Origin: an uncultured Caulobacterales bacterium
GTDB taxonomy: Bacteria > Pseudomonadota > Alphaproteobacteria > Caulobacterales > Maricaulaceae
DNA length: 32,083 bases
Direction of reading: 5' to 3'
NCBI GenBank assembly: GCA_937927825.1
Contig: CALFWV010000117.1
Span: 1 to 32,083, forward strand
Of the stretch, positions 1-9,136 are shown one piece after another (the stretch's first letter is position 1; the number at the start of each line of letters is the position of its first letter). Under the pieces are notes generated by a model, which was not told the origin of the DNA, did not search any database, and saw nothing but the letters and a program-made list of their open reading frames with translations. A program made the position numbers and the translations under genes.

Positions 1-1
1 G

Positions 2-3000
2 GGTTCACAAAACCCGGCGTTGACAATTGAAAAATCCTCGCCCGCCACCTCTATCTCCTTGGCAGGCGAAACCGTGCGCTATGATTACTTAGTGACGAAT
101 GCGGGTAATGTCGTGCTCACCTCTGATATTACGGTTACAGATGATAAGATTGCCGATGTAATTTGTCCGGCAGCACCCGAGGGTGGGTTATTGCCTGGCG
201 CGTCGCTGACCTGTTCAGCGGAATATATCGTCTTACAAGCGGATCTAAATGCGGGTGCCGTTACAAATATTGCGACGGCGAGTGCTGACCTAAACGGCCA
301 GCCTGTGACCTCTGCCCCTGACACAGTTACGCTTGCGGCTGACATTACCCGCGCCCTGAGCATGGTGAAGACAGCGACGACCGAGAGTTTTGCGGTGCCG
401 GGCGATGTGGTGAGCTATACTTACGTTGTGACCAATACAGGTAATGAGACTCTCACAGCGCCCATTACGGTTGCGGATGATAAAATTGCCGTGGTGTCTT
501 GTCCGGCGCTTCCTGCGGGCGGTATTGCACCGGGCGGCAGCTTGACGTGTACCGCCGACTATACGGCGACACAGGCGGATGTGGACGAGGGGTCTGTCAC
601 CAACCTTGCGACAGCAAGCACAACGATTGACGGCGAAAGCGTTACGTCCCCGGAAGTCTCCGAGACGGTTGAAGCAAATGCAGAGCCACGTTTGGATGTT
701 GTTAAAACAACCGTCGCCAGCCGCCAGCTTTTTGGTCCAATATTCGAAGTCGAATATGCGCTGAGTCTTGAGAACAGCGGTAATGTGACATTGACCAATG
801 TCCAATTGGACGATGATTTGGCAGAGGCCTTTGCGCCAGCAACCGTCGTCGGGACGCCAGTTGTCGAATCTTCGGACTTCGCCGTGAATGCAGATTATGA
901 CGGTGTGACCCTCATTGACTTGCTCACCGGAACTGACAGCTTGGCCGTGGGTGCCGATGGACGCCTGACCCTCGTTGCGCGCCTCGACATTACCAATGGT
1001 GGTCCGGCACAGGGTAACTCCGCCTATGGTCAATCCGACCAATTGCAGACCCGCATTCCGTCGAATGACCCGAATGTTACGCCGGGCACGCCTGGTGATG
1101 TGAACCCGGCGCCATTGTCACTTATCGACACAGATGGCGACGGCGTTCCGGATAATTTGGAGAGCGCGCAAACGGACCGTGATGGTGACGGAATCCCTGA
1201 TTCGGAAGATTACGACCCAACCGGATATTTCTATTGCGAAGAAAACGGCGCAATTTTACCGGGTGGTAGCATCAGTGTCACCGGACCGGCTGGAACAAAT
1301 AACGCGGTTGGCCTCTCTAATAATATTAATATTGTTCAGGACGGATCTAATGGCTTCTTCCAGTTCTATGTGACGGAGCCGGGGCTCTACACTCTAACAC
1401 CGACTTATCCGGATAGCGGCGAGCCGTCTCTGGGGCGTCTACCGTCTCCAGATCCTTTGGATGTGTCCACGCGGACAGATAACCCGGCTATTTTGGGTTC
1501 ATCTGAGGTTGCAAACACAGGGCTCATCGCTGATTTTAGTGCAGATGCGAACGCTCCGTTTTACTTTGCCTTTGATATAGAAGCGGGTGATCCATCAATC
1601 TTAATGAACAATATCCCAATGCGTTCATGCGGTGTGCCAAGTCTCGACTTGACGAAAACCGCGTCAAATGGCCCGGAACGTTTGGATGACGGACGCCAAC
1701 TTGTAACCTATGACTTCACGGCAACGAACACGGGCGAAACGCTTCTCGAGGACCTGCGTATTTCTGATGATCTCGCCTCGGTCTTTGGCGCCGGCCGAGT
1801 CGAAGTTCGCAGTTTGACAATCACGGATAGTCCGACCGGTTTCGCCGGGATTGTTAACCCCGCTTTTGACGGCGAGACCGATGTGCAGTTCCTCACGGGA
1901 GCTGGAGATTTAAATGCGGGCGAAAGCTTACAAATGAATTTGACGGCAGCGGTAAACCCGGAAGCGGAAGGTGAGTACATCAATACCGCGACCGCTTCGG
2001 CCACAGGTCCCCTTGCGACAGGCGAAATTACGGGGAGTGGCGACGCGACGATGACTCTCTTACCATTCTCTGATGCCAGCTTCCTGCGTGTTACCAAAAC
2101 TGCGAGCCCGCGGACGGTCCAGATTGGGGATCCGGTTCTCTACACAATCTCTGTCACCAATGAGAGCGCCTCCACCTTGAGCGGCGTCGACATTGTCGAC
2201 CGTTTGCCAGAAGGCTTTGCCTATGTCCCGGACTCCAGCAGTGTGTCTGACGGTGCAGAGTTCGTCGGTATTGAGCCAACTGTTCGGGGCCGCGGTGTCT
2301 TGAGCTGGTCTCTCGGCGGCGGACAGCCTGCACCTCTGGATGCTTTGCTTCCAAATGAGACTGTCTCTGTGACCTTGCGTTTGTTGGCCGGTCCGAATGT
2401 CACATTCGGCGCGCATGAGAACCAAGCCTTCGCTGAGAATACTGCGGACGGATCGCGCTCCGATATTGCGACGGCTACCGTGGATTACATTCCGGAACCA
2501 AGTTTCGATTGTACCCCTGTGATTGGCCGTGTTTACGATGATGTGAACGTTAACGGGTATCCGGACGATGGCGAGCCGGGTCTACCGGGCGTGCGTCTGG
2601 TCACCGTGAACGGCGACATTATCACGACTGATGAATATGGCCGCTATCACATACCATGTGCCGCGATTGCGGATGCAGAAAATGGATCTAATTTCCTCTT
2701 GAAGGCTGACACGCGTACTTTGCCGCTCGGATATGCACCGACGACTGAGAACCCGCGGGTTGTCCGCGTCACGCGGGGTAAATTCGTCAAGATGAACTTT
2801 GGTGCAGGCTTCCGGACGAAGTTACGCGTCGACTTCCAGATAGACGACTTTAATGCTGATGGAACGGGTATCGCTGCGGCGAAAGTCGCGGAGCTCGCGA
2901 GCTTCTTGGCCCAGAACCAGACGGCTGAACGGGCTGTCTTGGTCTATCATGCTGATAAAGAGATGAGTGTTGACGCAGCGCAAGCGCGTTTACAAACGGC

Positions 3001-6000
3001 GCTTGAAGCTGTGCGCGATTTAGGTCCTAATTCGTTGAAAGATATCGCGCTCGAAGCTCTCTGGACGGGGTCAGAATGTGACGTCTGTGGTGACCTAACG
3101 GATCGCCGCGAGCGCTTGATTGAAGAATATGGCTCTGTCGGCGGTGTCGCGGGCGAGGTGTTCGGACCGACAATCTCCGGTGAAGCAATCAAGGATAATG
3201 CGCGCCGTGACGGAACGGATAGACAAGTCTTCGGCGTAAACGCCGATGGCGACGTCCGGCCAATCTCTCGGGATGAAATTCCGAACCGTTCAGAAGCTCG
3301 TCGTTGGAACCGCAATGCGGGTCTGCGGGATACCCATGGGGATGAAGATGGCGATAAGCTGTCGGGTGACCCGCGTCACAACCGGGCCTCTGTTCTTGGC
3401 CGCCGTGACCATGTCGGCGAAAGAGATCGCAGTCCCGCTCCGGGTCGCTTACAGCGCTGGCTCGGCTGGGGGAATTCGACTTCCGCCTATGTCGATGCCA
3501 TGGAAATCGAGACAACCGTCGATAGTCTGGACCCTGTAAAACGTTTGAACGCACAAATGGATATTGTGTCCTATAACGGCCAACGCGTGCTGAAGGCGGC
3601 GAGCTATTCTAATTATGTTGCCTTTGCGAATGCTTTGGAAATCCGGGTTTTTGATGCCAAACGCTCGGCCCGCGGCGAACCGCTTATGGTTATTCCCGTC
3701 CGCGGCAATGTGGCGACGGCCGTGCTGCCGCAAGGTTTGCCTGATGAGCTGCAATATGTCTTGCGGGCGACAGCAACCGATGGGGCTTTTGATCAGACAG
3801 CGCCGAAAGGTCTTCGTGTCGGTGATCCTGATTTTGATCTGACGCCATCCGAGTGGCTGGAAAGCGCGTCGGGCACCTATGGGCAGAACACGTTAGAGAC
3901 CTCTAACGTGCGGGTCCGAGGTGGATCAGTACGGGTCTATGGCCGCAATGTGCCGGGTGATGCCGCCGTTGTTATGGGCGAGACCGTGCGTATTGACCCG
4001 GATGGCCGATTTGTTGCTGAACAGCTTTTACCTGCCGGACCACAGTCTGTCACCGTTGAAGCGGGACTTCAGAAACTTGTTCGCTCCGTCGATGTAAAAG
4101 CAAAGGACACCTTCTATGTGGCGCAAATTGAAGCCACTATTGGGGAGCGGATTGGATCTGATGACCTCTTTAATGAAGGCCGCGTGGCGTTTTATGTTCG
4201 CTCCCGTCTGAATGACCGCTGGACTGTGACGGCTACGGCTGACACGGGTGAAGCCGGTTTGGGCGACCTTATCTCCAATCTGGATGATAAAGACTTGAAC
4301 CAACTGCTTCGCCGCTTGGACCCGGACCGTTATTACCCGACTTACGGCGATAATTCTGTCATCGAACAGGACGCTCCGACGTCAGGCCGCATTTATGCGC
4401 GTATCGAACGCGATGATGATTATGCGCTCTGGGGTAATTATCAGACGAATTTCAATGATACGGAATTCGCTCGGGTTAACCGCACGCTCTATGGTGCCAA
4501 GCTGCATTGGGATGAGAATGCGTTCACGACACTGGGTGATGCCAGAACAGAACTCACAGCTTTTGTCGCAGAGGGCGGATCCCGCCAAGCGCGTGATGAG
4601 CTGCGCGGTACGGGCGGTTCGGTGTATTACTTACGCCACGGCGATATTTCTATTGGTAGCGAACAGCTCCGTATCGAGACCCGGGATTCTGTTTCCGGCC
4701 TCGTCCTCGAAAGCCGCCGCCTGCAATATGGATCGGATTACGATCTCGACTTTATCCAAGGCCGTGTCATCCTAACGCGTCCATTGGGTAGCACGGGTGA
4801 TGACGGACGTCTGTTCCGTGACGGTAGCCAGTCAGGCAATGCCCAGGTGCTGGTCGCAGATTACGAGTTTACGCCTGTCTTTGGCGCGAATGATAATGGT
4901 GCCGTCTTTGGCGGCCGAGCCAAGCGCTGGTTTGGTGACCATGTTAAGCTCGGAGCGACCTATAATCACTCTGATGATGGCGGCGTGGAATCTGACCTCT
5001 ATGAGATGGACCTGACCCTGCAATTTGCAGCCGGGACTTACATCAAAGGCGAAGTTGCGCGCAGCGAGGGTATCGGGGTTGAAACCTTCTCCTCATTGGA
5101 TGGCGGCTTTACATATAATGCTGCGGACCGCGGTGGATTGACGAATGTGGATGACGTCGCAGCTATGGCCTATGCGGTAGAAGCTGCAATTAATTTCGCT
5201 GACGTGTCAAGCATGGACGGGAATGCCTATGCGTATTGGCGTAAGCGTCAGGCCGGATTCGCAGGCTATGCCGAGGCAACAAACCAATCCGTTGAGCAAT
5301 TCGGCGGTGGGTTAGAATTGGCATTGGCCAGAGGTCTCGATATCGGTGTCCGTGCGGATATTTCTGACAGCGAATTGATTGGCACAAACAGCTTTGCTGA
5401 AGCGCGCCTAGACTATGCCCTTAGTCGAAGCACCACCGTGAGTGCAGGTGTGTCATATAATGACGACGCACGCGGCAATGCGGGAACTTCATTTGGCCTG
5501 CGTGGTGAAGCGAAGGTCGGCAATGACGGCAAGATTTACGGCTTCGGTCAGGTCGGCATTACAGGTGACAATACGCGAACAACAGATCGTATCGGTGTCG
5601 GCGCAGAAGTGCGCTTGTCCAAGACACTTCTTGGCGGCGGCGAAGTTTCCACCGGTGAAGATGGTCTGGGTCTGCGGGCATCCTTGCGCCGGGAAGAGGA
5701 AGATGGCGATGAGTATTACCTTGCCTATGATCTTCCGCTCCGGGCGCAACCGACCGGCAACTTCGGCACGTTGAATGTTGGGGCGCGTAAGCGTTACACT
5801 GACGCGCTCTCCGTCTTTGGCGAGGAACGTATGCAGTTCAATGACCGCGGTCTAAACGGTATCACGCACGCCTATGGTATTGATTGGAACCCAGGCAAAT
5901 GGAACCTCGGATTCTCTGGTGAAGTTGGCCGGATCGATAATCTGGACCGCGAGGCTATCGCGCTCTCGACCGGATTTGCCAATGAACGTTTCAAGGCTGG

Positions 6001-6709
6001 ATTTGCGGCAGAATATCGCCAAGATGAGAACATCGATACCGAAGATAAGCGCAATACCTGGTTGTTGCGCTGGACATCCCAGTACCAGGCCAGTGAAGAG
6101 CTTCGGTTGCAAGGTAAGTTCAACCGTGCATTTTCTAAGCAAACTGAAAATGGTGACTTTGGGCCCCTAGACTTTAACGAAGCCGAATTCACCGAAGGCT
6201 CAATTGCGGCGGCTTACCGCCCAATCTGGGACGACCGTTTTAACTTGCTGGCGAAATATACCTACCTTGAAGACTTGTCTCCAACGAGCCAGCGTTTTGG
6301 CGGAGAGACATTGAACTATCGTCAGAAGTCCGAAATTATCTCGGTTGATACGGCCTTTGACGTCACGCCGAAATGGACGTTAGGCGGGAAATACGCGCAT
6401 CGTTCAGGTTCGGTTACGTCGAACCGCGAGAGCTTGGACTTTACGAAGTCGAACGCCGACCTCGGTGTTCTGCGTCTCGACTATCACATGAGCCATCGTT
6501 GGGACGCGCATTTGGAAGGCCGTTATCTCGATATTGGTGACGGTGTTATCACCCGTCTCGGGGGTCAGGCCGGTGTTTATCGCCATATGAACGATAATGC
6601 GAAGCTGGGTGTTGGTGTGACATGGGGCGGAATCGAGGAGGAATATCTTGGCGCACTCGACAATGCAGACGATATTGGCTGGTATCTAAACCTTGTCGGT
6701 AAATTCTAA
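2..6709 (+). CDS. Giant DUF11-repeat surface protein with C-terminal outer-membrane barrel (5' partial)
   Basis: The reading frame is open from base 2, so the true start and any signal peptide lie to the left of the window; the TTG at nt 20 is not a convincing start. From left to right it shows two near-identical DUF11-type repeats (about nt 20-340 and 350-680, each with a 'YxxVTNxGN' core), a third repeat (about 690-1050), a TSP3-like calcium-binding stretch (about 1127-1216, 'DTDGDGVPDN' then 'DRDGDGIPDSEDYDP'), more DUF11-like repeats (about 1640-2060 and 2090-2490), an SdrD-B/carboxypeptidase-regulatory-like module (about 2515-2690, 'GRVYDDVNVNGYPDDGEPG'), a charged linker, and a long region rich in alternating hydrophobic strands (about 4120-6709) that ends in 'LVGKF', the terminal-Phe signature of outer-membrane barrels. 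Such proteins act at the cell surface; adhesion or matrix roles are inferred, not shown. The more than 2,230 visible residues are intact. Confidence 0.85.
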   Translation, partial: GSQNPALTIEKSSPATSISLAGETVRYDYLVTNAGNVVLTSDITVTDDKIADVICPAAPEGGLLPGASLTCSAEYIVLQADLNAGAVTNIATASADLNGQPVTSAPDTVTLAADITRALSMVKTATTESFAVPGDVVSYTYVVTNTGNETLTAPITVADDKIAVVSCPALPAGGIAPGGSLTCTADYTATQADVDEGSVTNLATASTTIDGESVTSPEVSETVEANAEPRLDVVKTTVASRQLFGPIFEVEYALSLENSGNVTLTNVQLDDDLAEAFAPATVVGTPVVESSDFAVNADYDGVTLIDLLTGTDSLAVGADGRLTLVARLDITNGGPAQGNSAYGQSDQLQTRIPSNDPNVTPGTPGDVNPAPLSLIDTDGDGVPDNLESAQTDRDGDGIPDSEDYDPTGYFYCEENGAILPGGSISVTGPAGTNNAVGLSNNINIVQDGSNGFFQFYVTEPGLYTLTPTYPDSGEPSLGRLPSPDPLDVSTRTDNPAILGSSEVANTGLIADFSADANAPFYFAFDIEAGDPSILMNNIPMRSCGVPSLDLTKTASNGPERLDDGRQLVTYDFTATNTGETLLEDLRISDDLASVFGAGRVEVRSLTITDSPTGFAGIVNPAFDGETDVQFLTGAGDLNAGESLQMNLTAAVNPEAEGEYINTATASATGPLATGEITGSGDATMTLLPFSDASFLRVTKTASPRTVQIGDPVLYTISVTNESASTLSGVDIVDRLPEGFAYVPDSSSVSDGAEFVGIEPTVRGRGVLSWSLGGGQPAPLDALLPNETVSVTLRLLAGPNVTFGAHENQAFAENTADGSRSDIATATVDYIPEPSFDCTPVIGRVYDDVNVNGYPDDGEPGLPGVRLVTVNGDIITTDEYGRYHIPCAAIADAENGSNFLLKADTRTLPLGYAPTTENPRVVRVTRGKFVKMNFGAGFRTKLRVDFQIDDFNADGTGIAAAKVAELASFLAQNQTAERAVLVYHADKEMSVDAAQARLQTALEAVRDLGPNSLKDIALEALWTGSECDVCGDLTDRRERLIEEYGSVGGVAGEVFGPTISGEAIKDNARRDGTDRQVFGVNADGDVRPISRDEIPNRSEARRWNRNAGLRDTHGDEDGDKLSGDPRHNRASVLGRRDHVGERDRSPAPGRLQRWLGWGNSTSAYVDAMEIETTVDSLDPVKRLNAQMDIVSYNGQRVLKAASYSNYVAFANALEIRVFDAKRSARGEPLMVIPVRGNVATAVLPQGLPDELQYVLRATATDGAFDQTAPKGLRVGDPDFDLTPSEWLESASGTYGQNTLETSNVRVRGGSVRVYGRNVPGDAAVVMGETVRIDPDGRFVAEQLLPAGPQSVTVEAGLQKLVRSVDVKAKDTFYVAQIEATIGERIGSDDLFNEGRVAFYVRSRLNDRWTVTATADTGEAGLGDLISNLDDKDLNQLLRRLDPDRYYPTYGDNSVIEQDAPTSGRIYARIERDDDYALWGNYQTNFNDTEFARVNRTLYGAKLHWDENAFTTLGDARTELTAFVAEGGSRQARDELRGTGGSVYYLRHGDISIGSEQLRIETRDSVSGLVLESRRLQYGSDYDLDFIQGRVILTRPLGSTGDDGRLFRDGSQSGNAQVLVADYEFTPVFGANDNGAVFGGRAKRWFGDHVKLGATYNHSDDGGVESDLYEMDLTLQFAAGTYIKGEVARSEGIGVETFSSLDGGFTYNAADRGGLTNVDDVAAMAYAVEAAINFADVSSMDGNAYAYWRKRQAGFAGYAEATNQSVEQFGGGLELALARGLDIGVRADISDSELIGTNSFAEARLDYALSRSTTVSAGVSYNDDARGNAGTSFGLRGEAKVGNDGKIYGFGQVGITGDNTRTTDRIGVGAEVRLSKTLLGGGEVSTGEDGLGLRASLRREEEDGDEYYLAYDLPLRAQPTGNFGTLNVGARKRYTDALSVFGEERMQFNDRGLNGITHAYGIDWNPGKWNLGFSGEVGRIDNLDREAIALSTGFANERFKAGFAAEYRQDENIDTEDKRNTWLLRWTSQYQASEELRLQGKFNRAFSKQTENGDFGPLDFNEAEFTEGSIAAAYRPIWDDRFNLLAKYTYLEDLSPTSQRFGGETLNYRQKSEIISVDTAFDVTPKWTLGGKYAHRSGSVTSNRESLDFTKSNADLGVLRLDYHMSHRWDAHLEGRYLDIGDGVITRLGGQAGVYRHMNDNAKLGVGVTWGGIEEEYLGALDNADDIGWYLNLVGKF

Positions 6710-6716
6710 AAACTGG

Positions 6717-6749
6717 AAAGCCCTCGACAGTGTCGGGGGCTTTTTTTTT
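6717..6749 (+). terminator. Rho-independent terminator after the giant surface protein gene
   Basis: Eight bases after the stop codon, arms AGCCCTCGA and TCGGGGGCT can pair (one G-U wobble) around a short CAGTG loop, and are followed by nine T residues at 6741-6749. This is a textbook intrinsic terminator and separates the surface-protein gene from the phosphate operon. Confidence 0.9.
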
Positions 6750-6772
6750 GGGCGCCTTATGATTGGAAGTAA

Positions 6773-6825
6773 CCGTTATAAAACTGTCATAAAACTAATA
6801 TCTATTTGTCACTTTTCTTTGTCAT
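6773..6825 (+). promoter_or_regulatory. Pho-box array (PhoB binding sites) before the porin-pst-phoU operon
   Basis: Seven-base units spaced exactly 11 bp apart lie at 6773 (CCGTTAT), 6784 (CTGTCAT), 6795 (CTAATAT) and 6806 (TTGTCAC), separated by four-base spacers that are mostly A or T. The unit at 6784 is a perfect match to the enterobacterial PhoB half-site and the 6773-6790 pair matches it at 12 of 14 positions; another TTGTCAT sits at 6819, off the 11-bp register. PhoB dimers bind such direct repeats in place of a -35 element. The position, about 70-120 bp before a porin and pstSCAB-phoU, fits phosphate-starvation control of the whole operon. The -10 element could not be fixed. Confidence 0.75.
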
Positions 6826-6894
6826 TGGCCTGCAAACGGGCTCGACTGTGGAATCGCTATGGCCAGCCCTCATCGTCAAATAAAGAGGTGAGTG

Positions 6895-8025
6895 ATGACG
6901 AATACAAAAAAGGCTCTCGTGGGCGTTTCTACAATAGTATTGTCCTTGGTCGGCGCTGATTTTGCCTTTGCCCAAGATGCCACGATCAAGGTGGGTGGGC
7001 GCCTGATGCTCGACTATACAATCGCAGACTTTGACGAGCCTAGCTCCACCATTAATAACAGCCGAGTCAGACGCGCACGTCTTTTTGCAAGCGGAAACTA
7101 CGGGGACAGCATAAAATACAAGGTTGAATTCAATAAATCGACAGGTTCTTCAGTCGAATTGACAGATGCCTATATCCAATTTGTGCCACAGAACAGCAAG
7201 TTCAAAGTTAAAGTGGGCCAGTTCAAAACTCACAACTCGATGGAAGAAGAAACGTCATCCCGCTTCACGACAACATTAGAACGTGGAGCCTATACGGATG
7301 CATTTGGTTTGGATCGCCGAATTGGTGTGTCTGTGAATACCTCCGGCGACAATTACGGGTTTGATTTAGGCGTTTTCGGTACAAATGTTGAATTACAAAG
7401 CGGTATGGAAGAGGGCTATGCGCTGGCCGGGCGGGGATATTACAACCCCGTCAAATCCGACGACACGGTCGCACATTTGGGGGCATCCTGGCGCTATAGA
7501 AATCAAGGCGATACGGAATCAGACATTCGCTATCGCCAACGGCCTTACACGAATGTCGCCGCTGACCGGATTATCAACACGGGTCGATTTGCCGAAAGTG
7601 ATAATTTTTATGCCGGTGAGGCGCTTTATATTAAAGACAACTTTTGGGCTGCCAGTGAATACTCCTTCCTGCAGGCAAATGGGTCAGACGGTAATGAAGA
7701 CGCAGATTTTTCGGGCGGGTATGCGGAGATCGGCGTCGTAATCGGTGGACGGCAGACCTATAAAGGTGGCCGTCTCAACCGACCCCAAGTTGATAATCCG
7801 GTGGGTGAGGGCGGTATGGGCGCTTTATCGCTGGTCGCACGTTACGACACTTTGGATCTCGAAGACGGTCCTTATGTCGGTCAACTTGACACATTCGTTT
7901 TGGGAGCAGACTGGTGGGCGACTAAACAGGCGAGATTAGGACTAAATTTCTTTAACGTCGAAGCGGAAGACGGGACAGCCGAAAGCGGTTCAGGTGTTCT
8001 CGGACGCCTCTCAATCGACTTTTAA
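6895..8025 (+). CDS. OprO/OprP-type phosphate-selective porin
   Basis: An outer-membrane beta-barrel porin of 376 residues that probably lets phosphate or polyphosphate cross the outer membrane. The N-terminus is a Sec signal peptide (basic MTNTKK, hydrophobic core, cleavage likely after FAFA before QDATIKVGGR). The mature part has the OprO/P-type opening 'IKVGGRLMLDY', 'SRVRRARLFASGNY', 'VELTDAYIQF' and the 'KVKVGQFK' strand, and ends in an aromatic residue ('GRLSIDF') as barrel proteins do. I prefer ATG 6895 over the in-frame GTG at 6892 because AGAGGTG at 6884-6890 sits at a better distance. It is first in the operon, 22 bp before pstS and downstream of the Pho-box array, which supports phosphate over a general anion substrate. 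Confidence 0.88.
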   Translation: MTNTKKALVGVSTIVLSLVGADFAFAQDATIKVGGRLMLDYTIADFDEPSSTINNSRVRRARLFASGNYGDSIKYKVEFNKSTGSSVELTDAYIQFVPQNSKFKVKVGQFKTHNSMEEETSSRFTTTLERGAYTDAFGLDRRIGVSVNTSGDNYGFDLGVFGTNVELQSGMEEGYALAGRGYYNPVKSDDTVAHLGASWRYRNQGDTESDIRYRQRPYTNVAADRIINTGRFAESDNFYAGEALYIKDNFWAASEYSFLQANGSDGNEDADFSGGYAEIGVVIGGRQTYKGGRLNRPQVDNPVGEGGMGALSLVARYDTLDLEDGPYVGQLDTFVLGADWWATKQARLGLNFFNVEAEDGTAESGSGVLGRLSIDF

Positions 8026-8047
8026 GCAAAATTCTAAGGAAGAAAAA

Positions 8048-9136
8048 ATGATGAAAAAATTACTTTTATGCGGCGTTGTAGCAGTTGGTTTGGCGGCTTG
8101 TGGCGGCGGAGATAGTTCAACAACTGACGCGCCGTCGGCAGGTGAAAAAGCCGCCGTAACGAGCGGTCGTGACCAAATTAAAATTGTCGGCTCCTCGACA
8201 GTCTATCCGTTTTCAACAACGGTTGCGGAGAATTTTGGGCGCAGCACATCCTTCAAAACACCGATTGTCGAAAGCACGGGCTCCGGTGGCGGGTTGAAGC
8301 TGTTTTGTTCAGGCGTCGGTGCAAACCATCCGGATATGACGAATGCGTCCCGCCGCATCAAAGCCTCTGAGATTAAACGCTGCGCGGACAACGGCATTAA
8401 TGATATTATCGAAGTTAAGGTCGGTTATGACGGGATTGTCCTGGCAAATTCGCGCAAGTCAGATCAGTTCAACATCACATTGCGGGAGCTCTATTTGGCG
8501 CTCGCTAAAGACATTCCGAATGGAAATGGCGGTACGAAACCCAATGACCATCAACGTTGGAATGAAATCAATCCAGCTTTACCTGATACTAAAATCGAAA
8601 TTCTTGGACCGCCTCCAACATCTGGAACGCGTGATGCTTTTGTGGAGCTTGCGATGGAAGGCGGTTGTCAAACCTTCGATTGGATTGCGGCGATGGAAAA
8701 GACAGATAAAGACACATATAAAGCCATTTGTCATAGCTTCCGCGAAGATGATAATTTCATCGAGGCGGGAGAGAATGACAATTTGATTGTTCAAAAACTG
8801 AACGCTAACCCGAATGCGCTTGGTATTTTTGGTTTTGGTTTTCTGGACCAAAACGCCGATTCCGTGCAGGGAACAGTTATCAACGACGTTGTCCCCACAT
8901 TTGAGAACATTTCGGATGGTTCTTATCCGGTTTCTCGTTCATTGTTTTTCTACGTTAAGAAGGACAACATTGGTGTGGTTCCGGGAATTGAAGAATTCTT
9001 GAATGAATTCACGAGCGAGCGTGCCAGTGGACAAGATGGTTATTTAGCTGAAAAAGGTTTGATTCCAATGAAACCAGAAGAACATGCAGCTCGCAAGGCA
9101 AGTGTCTTGGCGCTTGAGACAGTCAGCCTCGATTAG
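8048..9136 (+). CDS. pstS: Phosphate ABC transporter substrate-binding lipoprotein PstS
   Basis: The phosphate-binding component that delivers Pi to the PstCA channel, 362 residues. It starts with a lipoprotein signal peptide whose lipobox is L15-A16-A17-C18, so it is likely anchored to a membrane by lipid instead of being freely periplasmic. The phosphate-binding hallmarks are present: 'IVGSSTVYPF', 'ESTGSGGGLKLFCSG', 'DMTNASRRIK' and 'PPTSGTRDAF'. Start ATG 8048 follows AAGGAAG at 8036-8042; an immediately following ATG (8051) is equally possible. An upstream in-frame extension to 7994 would run into the porin gene and precede the signal peptide, so it was rejected. The stop TAG shares its G with the GTG start of pstC, suggesting translational coupling. 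Confidence 0.95.
   Translation: MMKKLLLCGVVAVGLAACGGGDSSTTDAPSAGEKAAVTSGRDQIKIVGSSTVYPFSTTVAENFGRSTSFKTPIVESTGSGGGLKLFCSGVGANHPDMTNASRRIKASEIKRCADNGINDIIEVKVGYDGIVLANSRKSDQFNITLRELYLALAKDIPNGNGGTKPNDHQRWNEINPALPDTKIEILGPPPTSGTRDAFVELAMEGGCQTFDWIAAMEKTDKDTYKAICHSFREDDNFIEAGENDNLIVQKLNANPNALGIFGFGFLDQNADSVQGTVINDVVPTFENISDGSYPVSRSLFFYVKKDNIGVVPGIEEFLNEFTSERASGQDGYLAEKGLIPMKPEEHAARKASVLALETVSLD

Noticed and set aside
290-1042. 250-residue minus-strand frame inside the giant surface gene
   Set aside because: It is antisense to a clear repeat protein, rich in Cys, His and Arg as expected for a shadow frame, and matches no family.
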